64,000 bases of DNA from assembly GCF_003590095.1 (NCBI RefSeq), contig NC_039505.1:2294001-2358000 (forward strand), read 5' to 3'. The stretch comes from Trichoplusia ni (lineage: Eukaryota > Arthropoda > Insecta > Lepidoptera > Noctuidae). The notes under the pieces are model-generated. The model did no database searches. It saw nothing but the letters and a program-made list of their open reading frames with translations, and was not told the origin of the DNA. Of the stretch, positions 34,131-47,051 are shown in pieces (the stretch's first letter is position 1; each line of letters opens with the position of its first letter). The translations under genes were made by a program, and so were the position numbers.

Positions 34131-37100
34131 TAAACTATATTGAAAGTTGACCCGTCCGGCACGTGAACATAAAGACTTTTAGAACTGCTAACACGGGAAA
34201 GAGCAACATACAACTGACCATGTGAGAAACAACTGACACTGAGATCTACTCCAGCAACACGAAAAGTCTGCCCTTGAGCCTTGTTAATTGTCATTGCATA
34301 ACACACCGATACTGGGAATTGCGTCCTTTTAAATTGGAATGGAAAATTATTTGGTATTAAGGGTATTCTGGGAATAAAGACGGTTTCTCCTGCACCGCAA
34401 CCTGTTAAAATTTGAGCCTCGATTATATTTTGTTGCAACTGGGTTACTTTTAGTCGAGTTCCATTGCAAAGTTGTGGTGGTTTTAAATTTCGGAGCATAA
34501 TAATCGGTATCCCAATTTTTAAACAAATTTCATGAGAGGGAAGTCCGGGCATATTTAAAGAATTTAAAAATTCTATCGGGTAATTAGTGGCTTCTTGTTC
34601 ATCGACCATTCTATTTATTGATCTATAAACTTTGCTTTCCCCCTGTATATTCGACAGTATTTTGTTATTGATCTCAGATGCCTGGTCATTGCGAGGAGTT
34701 AAAATAGATCTTTCGCATAGCCAAGAATTGTCCCTATTTAATATTATATTTGTTACGTCACCGTAAACCGACGATATAAGATGTGGTTGAGATTGCACCA
34801 TACAACATAATTCAGGCGTCAGTATAAGTTTTCCTTGGTGTAGTTGTGGATAGGTACCTTCACCAATCTTTAATAATGTGTCAGAAAATTGACTATCATC
34901 CGGGTTATCTCCAGTTCTCACTCGCATATTTATAGTCAAATGCACCGATTGTATATCTCGCCATAAATAAGAGCTTTTCAGGCAAGCCCTAACCTCATCA
35001 GCTCGGGTTCCCCGTGGTATTACCGGTAAGGTTTGTCGGAAATCACCACAAAATAAAACCGTGATACCGCCCATTGGTCGATCATTTTGTCTTATATCCC
35101 ATAAAGTTCTGTCTACCGCTTCTACTCCTTTTCGATGGGCCATCGTACATTCATCCCATATGATTAAACTACACTCGCGTAATACCTTAGCTTTGTCGCT
35201 ATTTCTTGAAATACTACAGGTTGGATTTTCCGTGCGATCTAAATCAATTGGTATTTTAAACATACTGTGAGCAGTTTTACCTCCTGGTAGCAATGTTGCA
35301 GCTATCCCTGATGAAGCTACGGCAAGCGCAATTTTACGCTGATTTCGAACATAAGCCAATATTAATTTAGTCAAAAAGGTTTTTCCAGTTCCTCCAGGTG
35401 CATCTAAAAACCATATTGTTCCCAAATTATTTTGAACACTATTGCACACGCGGTCATAAACTGAACGTTGTTCTGCAGTCATCATTGGGACACCGTTTTC
35501 TAATGTTGTCAGCAGTTCCGTTAAATTGTAACCAATCTCTGCGGAATATTCCCTATTAGTTACCTCTCCGACTGAGGTTGGTGTTGGCAAACCATATTCA
35601 CAGAGTGATTTACCGCCTACTGCTGTTAAGTCATCCTGAAGAGCTAATAAGCACTGATTTATGGCAAGATTACGGAAATTATCATTAGTTGTGCCTTCAT
35701 CATTGTTAGGTATATTTCTAAGAAAGTCTTCTGAAAATTTTTCTTTATATTTTTCCCATAATGTTACAGCATCTGACAAATTACAAAATGTGAGTAATGT
35801 TACAAATAAATGGCGTAACCGTCGTGGATTATCACTAACACAGGATTCTGCTAAAGCGTCATCCCAATGCTGATCATTTTCAAGCAAATGACGCGCTTGG
35901 CAAGCTGCTTGATAAGTGGGATAAACAACATCGTCTACTTTTCTCAAATCTATAAATGAGGTTGGTCCTCGCACGGTATGTAATAATAATCGCAAATAGA
36001 AACACTCAGCGTTGTTAGGATGAACGGTGTATACTCTACCAAGAACATTTCTTTAAAAATACCTGACTCGCCATCTACAGGCCTGCCACGGCGTCTTCGA
36101 TTAAAGACACCCCGTTGCTTATCGTAGGTATAATACGATGGAACTTCCTCATACAAAAGAGATTTTGCAAAATCATCAGTTTGGCAAAGTCGAAAGAATG
36201 CTAATAAACTTGTTTGTCTAGGGTTCTCTAACCGTTCTGTGACATTTTCGGCGTTGAAATATATACGTTGGCCGCCTTCAAGATGAACATCCAGATGAGT
36301 CACAGGTGGATATCTTTCGTGAATGTTGAAACTTAAGATCCGCCACACAGCTTCTGAAGAACTTATATATCTGCCTGACTGAAATCTTGTAACTTCATCA
36401 TGTTCATTTCTCAAAGCAAATGTAGCTTGGTCACTGCCCTTATTAATATACTTACAAATATATTTTATTGACTCTACACTATTACACATTTCAACATTTA
36501 TGTGAGCTTGAAATGCTCTGGACAACACAGGAGAATACGGAACGACCCACCTATTATCTAAAGTAACTTGTTGTCCAGACACTCGCTTTTCAACAGTAAA
36601 ACCATCATTATCTCTTGAACGGCGACGATATAATGGGTATCCATCATGTCCTGTTACAGTGCCATCCACTAAGGCTTTTGGATATCTTTTAGTGCAACGA
36701 CCGTCTTGCATGCAAGGAGAATTCCCGTTAAACGAACCACATGGACCATGTATCATATGAGTTTTAACAATGTCGTATAACACGGGATCTGCAATCGGAC
36801 TTGGAATTTCAGCACTGATTAAACTGTCTACATCATTAGGTCGAACCTTATCTTTTAACCAAAGCAGGATATGTGCGTGAGGTAAGCCGCGTTTTTGCCA
36901 TTCAATACTATACATATAACACAATACTTCTCCAAAAATTTTATCTTTGGTAAGTAGATCTATCATTGATTTTAATTTTAAATGAAAAACTCTTGCTATG
37001 ATATCATGGCGGTCATGCGGTGCTTGACCCTCAAGAAGCTCCCGAGTAATTTCATCCCACTTAGGATTGGTAGTTACAGTAATAAATAAGTCGGGACGTC

Positions 37101-39330
37101 CATATTTTCTTACGTAACAAAAAGCATCTTGAGTACGTTCGTGCATGTATCGTGGACCACCAGTAAAAGAAGAGGGCAAAATAACTAAACGACCCATATT
37201 CACCGTATCGTTATCTTGCTGCATGGCGTCGCGAAGGTGCACGTATTCTTCAACGCGCAGCTGCCTTTGATTAGATCGTATATAAACTAATCTTTCGGTT
37301 TCAATTTTTGCGTACATGTCTACAATAAACTGATTGAATAAGCCACGAAAACGTTGAAAGTATACAAACCTATTCCGTCTTACTTGCAAGTGGTAACAGT
37401 AAAATTGAAGGCATGAAATCTTTTTATTATAATTAGGTGCGCCTGTACGCGGATCAGTTTGGTATAAAGCAAAATTATAACCATCTTCCCCTCGACAGTA
37501 TATCAAAGGATATTGCAAACTGTCGTAAGCCCTGTGGGTTTCATAAATACGTTGCAAACGATTATCTCTGGAACGGATAACGATATCACGCCTATCACAT
37601 TCCTGGTCGACCAATACCACAGCAACTTCATTCGTGGATGGAGCATTATAACGCCCAGGGTGTTCCTGAGTTGGACGCCTATCGGCATTTATAACAATTT
37701 TATAATTGTTATCATCATCTCGAGGAAGAGCTTCTAATGCCGATTTAAAACTGCATACATACGAATTAACCTGATGCAACATGTTCTGAAGTTGTGATAT
37801 GAGTTCAGTATTTAAATTCGGGAAATATTGATTTCTTATATTCGACTGTTCGTTGTAGTCGGATACAAAATATTTTTGAAGAAACTTAGGTTGGTTTTCA
37901 GGCAAAAGGGATCCTATCAAATGGTAAACCTGACCTTGTATCTTAAAAGTAGGCATGAAATGACCTTCTGAGATTTGTTGAGCGCCAAAGGATGTCATTT
38001 GAAATGCACTATTATAAGTGCGAATATTATCTAAAAACTGTTTAGATTGTATATGTTCCCCTAAAAGTAGTGATTTCAAAGGTTCCGGTGGGTCTTCGAA
38101 TGAAGGCAAATTTATTTTACCTGTAGAACAACAGAAACCAGCTGACTCCTTACTCCACTTTGAAGCATTACAAAAACGACATACCACGTTCATATCGCCT
38201 ATTACAGAAGATGATCCATAATCAATTGTGAGGTTATAAGCAAACCCACTTTTATATTTGTCGGACCAAGCCACCGAATTTCTAGATTGATCTTCTATGT
38301 GTACATCTAAGTTATTAAGGCTATGTCGAAATCTGTCTGCAGTAAGACGGGCCTCTCGCTGTTCGTCCGTTTCAAGAGACCGAATATTTTCGATTCTTAA
38401 TCTTTCATTAGACAAACTTACTGATCGTTCTTGTCTCAAAGAATTATAATATTCGCGTACCGACTCTAGTCGTTGTTCATGCTCATGTGCGTCTTCGAGA
38501 GATCGAATAACATTATGGTGCACCCTATCATTTGTCAAACGGTCTTCATATTGAGTTAAAGTTTCAGATTCTCGAGATAAAATATGACGTTCGCGGTCAG
38601 CTGTGAGACGCAATTCCCTCTCAGTGTAGGTTTCTGACTCGCGAGACAATATATGACGTTCGCGGTCAGCTGTGAGACGCAATTCCCTCTCAGTGTAGGT
38701 TTCTGACTCGCGAGACAATATATGACGTTCGCGGTCAGCTGTGAGACGCAATTCCCTCTCAGTGTAGGTTTCTGACTCGCGAGACAATATATGACGTTCG
38801 CGGTCAGCTGTGAGACGCAATTCCCTCTCAGTGTAGGTTTCTGACTCGCGAGACAATATATGACGTTCGCGGTCAGCTGTGAGACGCAATTCTCTGTCAG
38901 TGAAGGTTTCTGACTCGCGAGACAATATATGACGTTCGCGGTCAGCTGTGAGACGCAATTCCCTCTCAGTGTAGGTTTCTGACTCGCGAGACAATGTATG
39001 CCGTTCGCGGTCAGCAGTGAGACGCAATTCTCGTTGTGACGCAGTTTCAGCATCTCGGGATAACACATGTTGTTCTCGGTCAATGGTAAGCCTCAGCTCT
39101 CGTTGAGAAGAGCTTTGAGACGCCCGTGATGTAGCTCGTCTCGCTCTGTCAGCTGCTAATCGCATCTCTCTCTCTGGAGAGCTTTCATTGGCTCGAGAGG
39201 TTGAGGCACTAACTCTCATAGAGTTTAACCGATGTGCTCTTTCCTCTGCCGATTCTTGAGAACGCGCATTTCTCATCCTTTTAGCATCTCTCGAATTTCG
39301 AGATAAAGATGGTCGTTTTTTAGGTGGCAT
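34112..39330 (-). CDS. Helitron Rep-helicase (one frameshift)
   Basis: It starts MPPKKRPSLSRNSRDAKRMR at 39330. Residues 1-60 are basic. Residues 60-270 are charged 23-residue repeats. A zinc-finger-like CRFCNASKW...FCCSTGK lies near 383. The Rep domain shows LFITVTTNPKWDEI, the HUH-type LPHAHILLWL near 817, and the two-tyrosine motif YICKYINKG near 957. The second frame (from about 36050 down to 34112) holds a PIF1-type helicase: DAPGGTGKTFLTKL (P-loop, 35385-35410), IIWDECTMAHRKG, FCGDFRQTLPVI and INKAQGQTF. The two frames are joined by a one-base deletion near 36050 (copy 1 has ATGTTCTTTG where this copy has ATTTCTTTA). Rep would nick and rejoin single strands and the helicase would unwind during rolling-circle transposition. 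Otherwise I see no lesion. Confidence 0.93.
38560..39120 (-). repeat. 69-bp tandem repeats in the Rep-helicase N-terminus
   Basis: The 69-bp unit encodes a 23-residue repeat containing RELRLTADRERHILSRESE. I count eight RELRLT units plus one diverged EMRLAAD unit. The inner five are almost identical at the DNA level, which indicates recent expansion. The two composite Helitrons have only three plus one. Confidence 0.92.
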
Positions 39331-39397
39331 TGTGTATTTTTAATCGACGGTAACTGAAGCTACCTTACACTTACAATTATATATAGTTATTATGTAA

Positions 39398-39758
39398 TAA
39401 TTACGAAAATAAACTATTAATATAATAAAACACTACCAATTACGAAAATAAACTATTAATACAATTAAACACTACCAAAATAACTAATATAATAATAACG
39501 AAAATAAACTATTAATATAATTAAACACTACCAATTACGAAAATAAACTATTAATTTAATTAAACACTACCAATTACGAAAATAAACTATTAATTTAATT
39601 AAACACTACCAAATTACGAAAATAAACTATTAATACAATTAAACACTACCAAAATAAATAATATAAAAATTACGAAAATAAACTATTAATATAATTAAAC
39701 ACTACCAATTACGAAAATAAACTATTAATACAATTAAACACTACCAAAATAACTAATA
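39398..39758 (-). repeat. 39-bp AT-rich tandem repeats in the Helitron leader
   Basis: About eight copies of a 39-bp unit (AATTACGAAAATAAACTATT...) occur, some followed by an 18-bp AAAATAACTAATATAATA spacer. They lie between the TATA box and the Rep-helicase start, inside the predicted transcript leader. The composite copies lack them. Confidence 0.88.
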
Positions 39759-39972
39759 GGTGTACCTACTACTAATACTATTAATCTAATACCTATTATA
39801 TAAACTAACAACAAAACAATTCTAAAAATAAACTATTCAAAGACTAAAAGTCGTGCTGATAAGCACGGTTTGCAAATAACAATTATTGATTGTCAATAAG
39901 GTCGAACAGTCTGAACGTCTATTCGCATCAACAGCCAAATATTGTATGACGCTCGAGCGCGGACCCCCCGCC

Positions 39973-39980
39973 TTTTTATA
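39973..39980 (-). promoter_or_regulatory. TATA box of the Helitron Rep-helicase
   Basis: The minus strand reads GAGGTATAAAAAGGCGG, a strong TATA context in an otherwise GC-rich 100-bp block, about 640 bp upstream of the start codon. Transcription would begin near 39945-39950. Inferred from sequence only. Confidence 0.6.
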
Positions 39981-40547
39981 CCTCCCGCCACGACGCGCGT
40001 CGAGCGTGGCAATCGATACACAAAAATAATCCTTATAGCATGACTCTGTATTCACGCGCGATTTCTTATTATTTCATGTATAACTTTGGTGTTTCTACAC
40101 CGATTTACATGATTCTTTTTTTATTGAATAGGTAATAATGTTAACTTTTTTAATTGGGGATGAGTGATAGTGTTGTAAACGTTAGAGTAGACAAATACAA
40201 TCAGAAATCTCCGAATTGCTAAGCTATCGGGAGTTTCACGTGTTATTGTGAGTCAACCATAAAAGTTAGACATATGCTGTCGAGGAATATTTTTTATATA
40301 ATTTTAGGGAGAATATTTCCGTCATACATGATTTCTATGTAGCTTTAACCTATAAGCCTGCACACGTGACGGAAGCTTAAAAAATGGAGTAACTTACCCC
40401 GTTTTCCCAATATTTCCCTTCACTGCTCTGCTCCTATTGGTCGTAGCGTAATGAAAAGTATACTATAACCTGCCCAAGAGTATGAAGAATAATTGTGCCA
40501 AATTTCGTTAAAATCCGTCGAGTAGTTTTTGTTTCTATAACGAATAT

Positions 40548-40602
<55 letters not shown>
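40548..40602. repeat. (GACA)n microsatellite
   Basis: About 13 tandem CAGA/GACA units lie inside the Helitron 5' region. Confidence 0.95.
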
Positions 40603-40604
<2 letters not shown>

Positions 40605-40735
40605 AATTTTACTGATTGCATTTTTGGCATCAGTAGCGATCCCTAACCACCCCTTGATAGTTATTTTTTAAATATATTTTATGTACAGAATTGACCTCTC
40701 TACAGATTTATTATAAGTATAGATATAGATATAGA

Positions 40736-42003
40736 TATCTGACCCAACATCGAAACTGATATGCTGATAACAAGTATCGGATCCTTAATAAAAAAACATT
40801 CTTTATTCATACGCACCCCATCCAAGCAAGTAATTTTCAAGCCTTGGATCACAAAGGGATTACTCAGATGCATTCGTAACCGAGACTCTATGAGTAAACA
40901 AATTAAGATGAAGCCAGACAATTATACCCTTAAAGTAACCTATCTCAGATACCGCAATTTTTGCAAAAAATCCCCTGTAGAACTATTAAGTTTAGACAGG
41001 AATAAATCGTCTTCTGTAAACCGAGTCAACGAATATTTTTCCCGCATCGGTAGCGACCTAGCATTACAAATTACACCAAATTTACGAAATAATCAATGGC
41101 CTAATGATAATACCAATGCTAGCTCTTTTGTTCTCTTGCCAACGGACGAGTCGGAGGTAAATTTAATCATTCGAGGGTTGCGCAGGGATGCTGCTGTTGA
41201 GTGGGATGGAATCCCTGCTCATTTATTGCAAAGGTGCTCAAACACCCTGGTACTTATAATAACCCACATTTGCAATAACTCCATAGCAGAGGGAATTTTC
41301 CCCAAATCACTTAACAGAGACGTTGTACTTCCCATCTTCAAGAATGGAAACAGAGACAGTATCAATAATTACAGGCCAATATCGATCCTGCCTGCGCTAT
41401 CGAAAATCCTAGAGAAGGTGCTTAACTCCCGCTTAAGAAACTTCATTAAGAAAAACAGTATTCTAGCCCCGAATCAGTTTGGCTTTAGGGAAGGAATATC
41501 AACTGAAAATGCAGTTGCTTCTCTGGTTGATGAAATAGCAAATAGCTTGGATAGTGGACAAAAATGCCTCTCAATTTTCCTTGATCTCACCAAAGCGTTT
41601 GATACTAAAAATAACTAAAAATGGAGAAAATGGGTATCCGTGAATATACACTTCGAATCTTTAAGGATTATCTTTCTGATAAAACGCAGTGTGTCAAGAT
41701 AGATGATAATATAAGCGAAAATGCATCCCTTCATTTTGGCGTCCCCCAGGGATCGATCCTTGGCCCTACTCTTTTCCTACTTTATATAAACTCCCTGTGC
41801 ACCCTACCACTCCCCTACTCTTCTATCATTACCTATGCGAACGATACTGCAATACTAGTTCATGGCAAAAATTGGCCTGAAGTATTTGATCGTGCTGAAT
41901 GTGCCCTTACACAAGTAATGCAGTGGCTATCAAACAATCTTTTAACACTCAACCTCAACAAAACTACATATATCACGTTCTCCAAGACATCTTTAGCTCA
42001 ACC
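40736..42003 (+). pseudogene. Non-LTR element A, part 2 (RT)
   Basis: It resumes exactly at the Helitron boundary. I see the pre-RT linker (IFKPWITKGLLRCIRNRD), RT motifs (NYRPISILPALSKILEKVL, FGFREGISTENAV, LDLTKAFD, GVPQGSILGP) and a catalytic box reading YAND instead of YADD. A short deletion and frameshift lie near 41618, after LTKAFD. At about 42003 the frame is lost, where element B begins. The rest appears at 47052. Confidence 0.85.
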
Positions 42004-42714
42004 ATCTATGGAAAATTTGAAAAAGCTGGCAACCCTGGCTAATGTAAACACTGGCTCCGTAAACAAAAAATTTGTAAAAATCTATAAACTGAGTTATTAC
42101 TTGTGAAAATTCCATCTTTAAAGTCTCAATAACTTATTTATCAAGTGACATCGTTTTCTTCTTGTGATATTATCGGGTTCAAAGACAATTACAGAAAAAT
42201 AAGTGAATACGAACACCAACTAAACTACTGTGGAAAAGTGACCTATTGGACTTCTACCAATAATTATACTCTTGGTGCATTATATGAAGAAATAGTCAAC
42301 CATAAAAAGTGAACAAAATCACTTATTATCCTCAAGTAAGACTTTGCCTTTGTTATGAGCTCGTTAATTTTATTTAAAATATTGTTATCTATCAGTGCTA
42401 CCAGTATCAGTAGTAACATTATACATCTGCCCAAGCGGCGAATAGCCGTACTAAAGTGACTTAGCAGTCTTGCCAACCTAACATCAATACAAGACGACCA
42501 CTAGCGCCATAACAACGTACTAAACGGCTCAGGTGATAGAAAAGCGAACAAAAATAATAACGCTACTGCCCACCAGAGGGCGTTCGGTAGATATTGGGGA
42601 TACCAGTACATAAAATAATTTTACTGATGGTAGAAAAATAAATTGAAAAGAGATAACCTGGACTTACATAAAAATTAGCATTTCGTAATTAGTAATTTAT
42701 AATTACATAAATAA

Positions 42715-43899
42715 AAGAATAATATAGAAATAGATCCTAATAGCTCTGATAATAATATTACTCAACGTAAACCGCTTAAAGTAAACTCATTAACTGATTT
42801 ATCTTCAATAACGAACGAAAAAAGTATATTTGACACGACTATGATGAGTATACCAGATAGTTTAAATGACGACAGCGATACTATAAATAACTTGATTGAA
42901 CAGAATAAAAAACTTACTACGGAGTTGTTAAGCGCACATCAAGAAATTGAAAATTTAAATAATGAAAACTTTCGACTAAAAAGTGATCTTCAAGAGATGA
43001 TAAGAAAATCAAACACATATAAGAAAATATGCTCGACGCCTAGTAAAAAATGTATAACACCAACTCGCAAACAAAAAACATTAACTCTTAACCGTGAAAT
43101 TAGTATAGACATCTTAAAAAGGGCTGATAGCAAGCACGATAAAGAAACTCAAACAAGTAATCAAGTACAGAATATTTTGGCATCAGAATACCCACATACC
43201 TCTACATCAGTCAATAACCAAAACAGCAACACAAAGGAACAAAATAAAAATATTTCTATGAATACCAAAGAAAAAAATAAACTGTACATTCTCAGCAACG
43301 AAAGAATAAGTGGATCGTTATCTGTAATGGAAGATGTTTTTTCCAATCATTTCGATTTCTGCCATTATATCATGCCTAATTGTGATGTTAAGCAAATAAC
43401 AAGTGATATAGAACAAAAACTAAAGGGATTTACAATTAAGGACTACTGTCTTCTCTTTATAGGACAGAAGGATGTTAGAGATGAGAGCAAACACATTAAC
43501 GCCATCAATGCGTTAAAAGAGTCACTCCAGAAAATTAAGCACACCAATGTCGTTATATGTGCCCCTACGTATATCAGGGGGGCTCCCATATACAACTTTA
43601 AGGCAGAAATGTTTGGTAAACTACTTTATCTTGACTTACAAAACAATGATTACGCGTATCTGTTTGACACCAATTATGATCTGAGGCTTGACATGTTCTC
43701 CAATACAACTGGAAAAATTAACAAAGATGGACTAAGGAATATATATAACCGAATAATGGATAACATATTAATCAATTTGAGTTTATTGGACAAAAACTAT
43801 ATTGGACAAACTAATGATGACATAAAACATAACGTCACAAACTCCTACCAGCAAATGATCAACTGCAATGAATCCTCGGACTTTTTTCGTCTGCAATAA
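42715..43899 (+). CDS. Element B ORF1 (coiled coil plus esterase-like domain)
   Basis: The frame is open from 42715, where the upstream TAA lies at 42712. The first ATG is at 42841, but the DNA before it already looks coding (SDNNITQRKPLKVNS), so the true start may be lost. Residues from the ATG: a coiled coil (about 20-60), a lysine-rich segment, then from about 150 an SGNH-hydrolase-like layout (LYILSNERISG, YCLLFIGQKDVRD, NVVICAPTYIRG, NKDGLRNIYNRI). CR1-type ORF1 proteins carry such esterase-like domains. The catalytic residues are not clear here, so this is a tentative match. Confidence 0.6.
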   Translation, partial: KNNIEIDPNSSDNNITQRKPLKVNSLTDLSSITNEKSIFDTTMMSIPDSLNDDSDTINNLIEQNKKLTTELLSAHQEIENLNNENFRLKSDLQEMIRKSNTYKKICSTPSKKCITPTRKQKTLTLNREISIDILKRADSKHDKETQTSNQVQNILASEYPHTSTSVNNQNSNTKEQNKNISMNTKEKNKLYILSNERISGSLSVMEDVFSNHFDFCHYIMPNCDVKQITSDIEQKLKGFTIKDYCLLFIGQKDVRDESKHINAINALKESLQKIKHTNVVICAPTYIRGAPIYNFKAEMFGKLLYLDLQNNDYAYLFDTNYDLRLDMFSNTTGKINKDGLRNIYNRIMDNILINLSLLDKNYIGQTNDDIKHNVTNSYQQMINCNESSDFFRLQ

Positions 43900-46744
43900 C
43901 ATCTATATTCTGCACCAGAACATCGCTGGTCTCTTAAATAAATCTGACGCATTAAACATATGTCTGGAAGAACTCACTGAAAAAAAGATACAAGTAGAAA
44001 TATTATGCATCACTGAGCATTTTATTATGGACGGCTATGAAAATCACTTAGTAATTCCAAACTTCACACTAGCAGCGTTTTATGGTAGAAACCAATGTAA
44101 ACGTGGAGGTGCCTGCATACTCGTAAAAAATGGGACTCAGTGGAAGGAATTACCAGAGATAAAAAGTCTATCGATTTCAGGTCTGTGTGAATGTTGCGCA
44201 ATAGAACTTACCAGTTATAGTATAGTTATTGTATGTGTTTACAGGGTGCCAAACCAGAGAATTTGAATACTTTTTTCAGTAAACTAGAAACTATATTACA
44301 ACGATTGAATAATAAAGCCTATAAACATTGTATAATTGCGGGTGATTTTAATATTGACCTGTTAAAACAAAACAGTGTAACATGTGATTTTGAGAACTTA
44401 TTACTAACGTACAATATGACTTTAGCTGTAAGAAAGCCGACTAGATTGATAAGTAAAACTTGTATTGATAATTTTGCTCACAACTTCAAAAAACCATGTA
44501 AGACGGAAGTGCTAGAATTCGCTTTCTCAGATCATACGGCGCAGCTGATGATGTTCCCTATTAACAAAATACCTGTAATTAAGATATGGAGAAAACGAAC
44601 TCGCGATTTTTGTGATGATAACATTAAAAAATTTATTGAGTGTCTTAATAACTACTCATTTTCTGAGATATATGCAGAAACTGACCCCAACAGGGCATAT
44701 AACTCTTTTATCGAACACTTCGAACTCTTTTATAACCTTTGTTTTCCATTTAAAACTATCACTATACATATGAATAGGAAACAAAAATGAATATCACGCG
44801 GATTAAAGAGATGTAGTATCAGAAAGCGTCAGCTATTATGGAAATATAGATTAAAACCATCGATTAAAACAAAAAACATGTTAATTACATATTCAAAACG
44901 ATTTAAAAAAATTATTAGACTTACAAAACAATTATAAAATTAAATCCTCTGATAATAAATGTAAAGCTACGTGGCAAATAATAAATGATTTAAGATCACA
45001 TAGCCCGCGTGACATTATAAATAAAATTAAAGTGAATAATAATATAGTTTCTGATCCGAACGTTATAGCCAATGCTTTCAATAATTACTTTATTGATAAA
45101 ATAGAGCCCATACCAGGACGTGGCAATAAAGTAACATCGAGGATTGTAGGCACGATGAATTCTATTTTTATGGCTCCATGTGTACCAAACGACATATATA
45201 AAATTATTTCTGAACTGAAGAAAACTAACAGTGTAGGTTTTGATGACATCTCAACTAAAATTATTAAAATTTGTAATCAACATATATGTGGACATTTGAG
45301 TCATCTTTTAAACTTGTGCATTAGTAACGGTATTTTTCCTGACAAATTGAAAGTAACTACTGTAAAACCGCTGTTCAAAAAGGGTGATAAAGAATCATTA
45401 CAAGCATATAGACCCATTGCACTGTTATCTATTTTTTCAAAAATTTTTGAAGAGTATATTTATAACCAACTATACGCCTATTTAGAATCTAATAAACTAC
45501 TATGCCATGAGTAAAAAGGATTCAGAAAAAACAAAAGTATTAATTTAGCTATATATGATTTTTACAAAACAGTGCTTACAAACGTTGATAAAAGGACTCC
45601 CATATGTGCCATATACTGCGATATGACCCAGGGTTTTGATTATGTGGACCACCGAATACTATTAAATAAATTAGAGTCTTATGGTATACGAGGCAATATT
45701 CTGGATTTACTGAAATCATATCTCTCTGATAGATCTCAGATGACAATTATATCTAGGATTAATATTACGACTAAGCAGCAAGAATCTTATTTATCTGAGT
45801 CACGCAAAATTAGTTTTGGTGTACCACAAGGCAGCGTACTAGGCCCGCTTTTATTTATCATTTATATAAATGATCTGCCTAAATTTACCACCCACCCAAT
45901 GTCCTTATTTGCAGACGATAGCACTGTATCTGTACAATGTAGGACAAAAGAACTCTATCAAGACGACATAAACAATTGCTTGGATTCAATTATTAACTGG
46001 CTAGATAATAACAATCTTAAAATAAATTTATCTAAAACTCAAATCATGCACTTCAGCCAGAGAGCTCAGCCTGGGAATCTTAATGTAAATTACGACGATA
46101 ACCCTATACGCGAGGTAGAATCAACGCAATTCTTAGGACTAACCATCGATTGGCAACTGAATTGGACGGCGCATATATCAAAACTATGCAACAAAGTCAG
46201 CAGTTCTGCATATGCTTTGTATAGATTGGCTCCAATAGTAAACATCGATGCTTTACTTACGGCCTACCACGGCCTTGTTGTCTCTGTTTTACGGTATGGG
46301 ATAATTTTTTGGGGAAACTCAACAGATAATGCAATGGTTTTTAAAGCCCAAAAGCGTTGTATACGAGCCATGTTTCGCCTGGACTCCACTGACTCATGTA
46401 AACCATTCTTTATATCACATAAAATTTTAACACTTCCGTCACTATACATATTAGAGATAGCACTGTTTGTCCATAAAAACCCTCACCTATTTGAACAATT
46501 GTCTGACGTGGTAAAAAGGAACAGGCGCAAACTTAATAGTAATAGACTGTGTCTACATAAGGCAAAAACAGCTCTGGCAGGAAAAAGCTTACTATGTATG
46601 GCGCCAAAAATATATAATAAAATCCCTAATGATATTAAAAATTGTAATGTAAAAGTATTTAAAAATAAATTGAAAATAATTCTGGCCAATAAATGTTATT
46701 ATAGTATTCATGAATTCCTCAATGAAAATAATTTTAATATTTAA
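43868..46744 (+). pseudogene. Element B ORF2 (endonuclease and RT)
   Basis: The endonuclease starts at 43868 (YILHQNIAGLLNKSDAL, LCITEHF, RGGACILVK). A frameshift near 44240 leads to IIAGDFNIDLL and FSDHTAQL. A stop at 44788-44790 and a further shift follow. The RT frame runs from about 45032 (VGFDDISTKIIK, YRPIALLSIFSKIFEEYI), has TAA at 45512-45514, and continues through FGVPQGSVLGPLLF and FADDST to the C-terminal domain (GIIFWGNSTDNAMVFKAQKR) at 46744. It is dead but the architecture is complete. Confidence 0.88.
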
Positions 46745-47051
46745 TTGTTTTTAATCTATAATTATAATGTTTAGTTGTTTTTTTTTTTTTTTTTTCTCTT
46801 AAATTGATTTTAATTTGTAATTGATTTGAGATTTACTTTTATATATTTTTATTTATTTTATCTGATATTAATTTGATTATAATGTATAATTTATTAATAT
46901 TACTTTACCTCTTACATATTAATTTACCTCTTTTAATAATATTTTTGCACGCCGTGTGCCACGGCAAAACATGCTGTACACATATTATATTGAACATCTT
47001 GTTACCTACCATGTTTTATGCAAATAAATCACTTGAACTTGAACTTGAACT

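Larger units (their letters stand above)
33790..40735 (-). mobile_element. Near-complete autonomous Helitron, 6.9 kb
   Basis: The 3' end is at 33790 (minus strand ...CGCGG-ACGAAG-TCGCGGGCACAAGCTAG). The 5' end is TCTATA..., at 40735. Because TATAGA is repeated three times there, 40723 or 40729 are also possible. The choice of 40735 leaves A|T flanks and rejoins the reading of element A. It contains a promoter region, a tandem-repeat leader and one Rep-helicase gene. It interrupts element A. Confidence 0.88.
42004..47051 (+). mobile_element. Non-LTR element B, nearly full length
   Basis: It is inserted in element A. It has about 700 bp of 5' sequence, ORF1 (42715-43899), ORF2 (43868-46744), and a 3' UTR ending in a TTGAAC tail (TTGAACTTGAACTTGAAC near 47033-47050). 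The overlap of ORF2 with the ORF1 end and the short-repeat tail suit a CR1-like element. I see no clear target duplication. The left boundary is inferred only from where element A breaks off. Confidence 0.7.
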
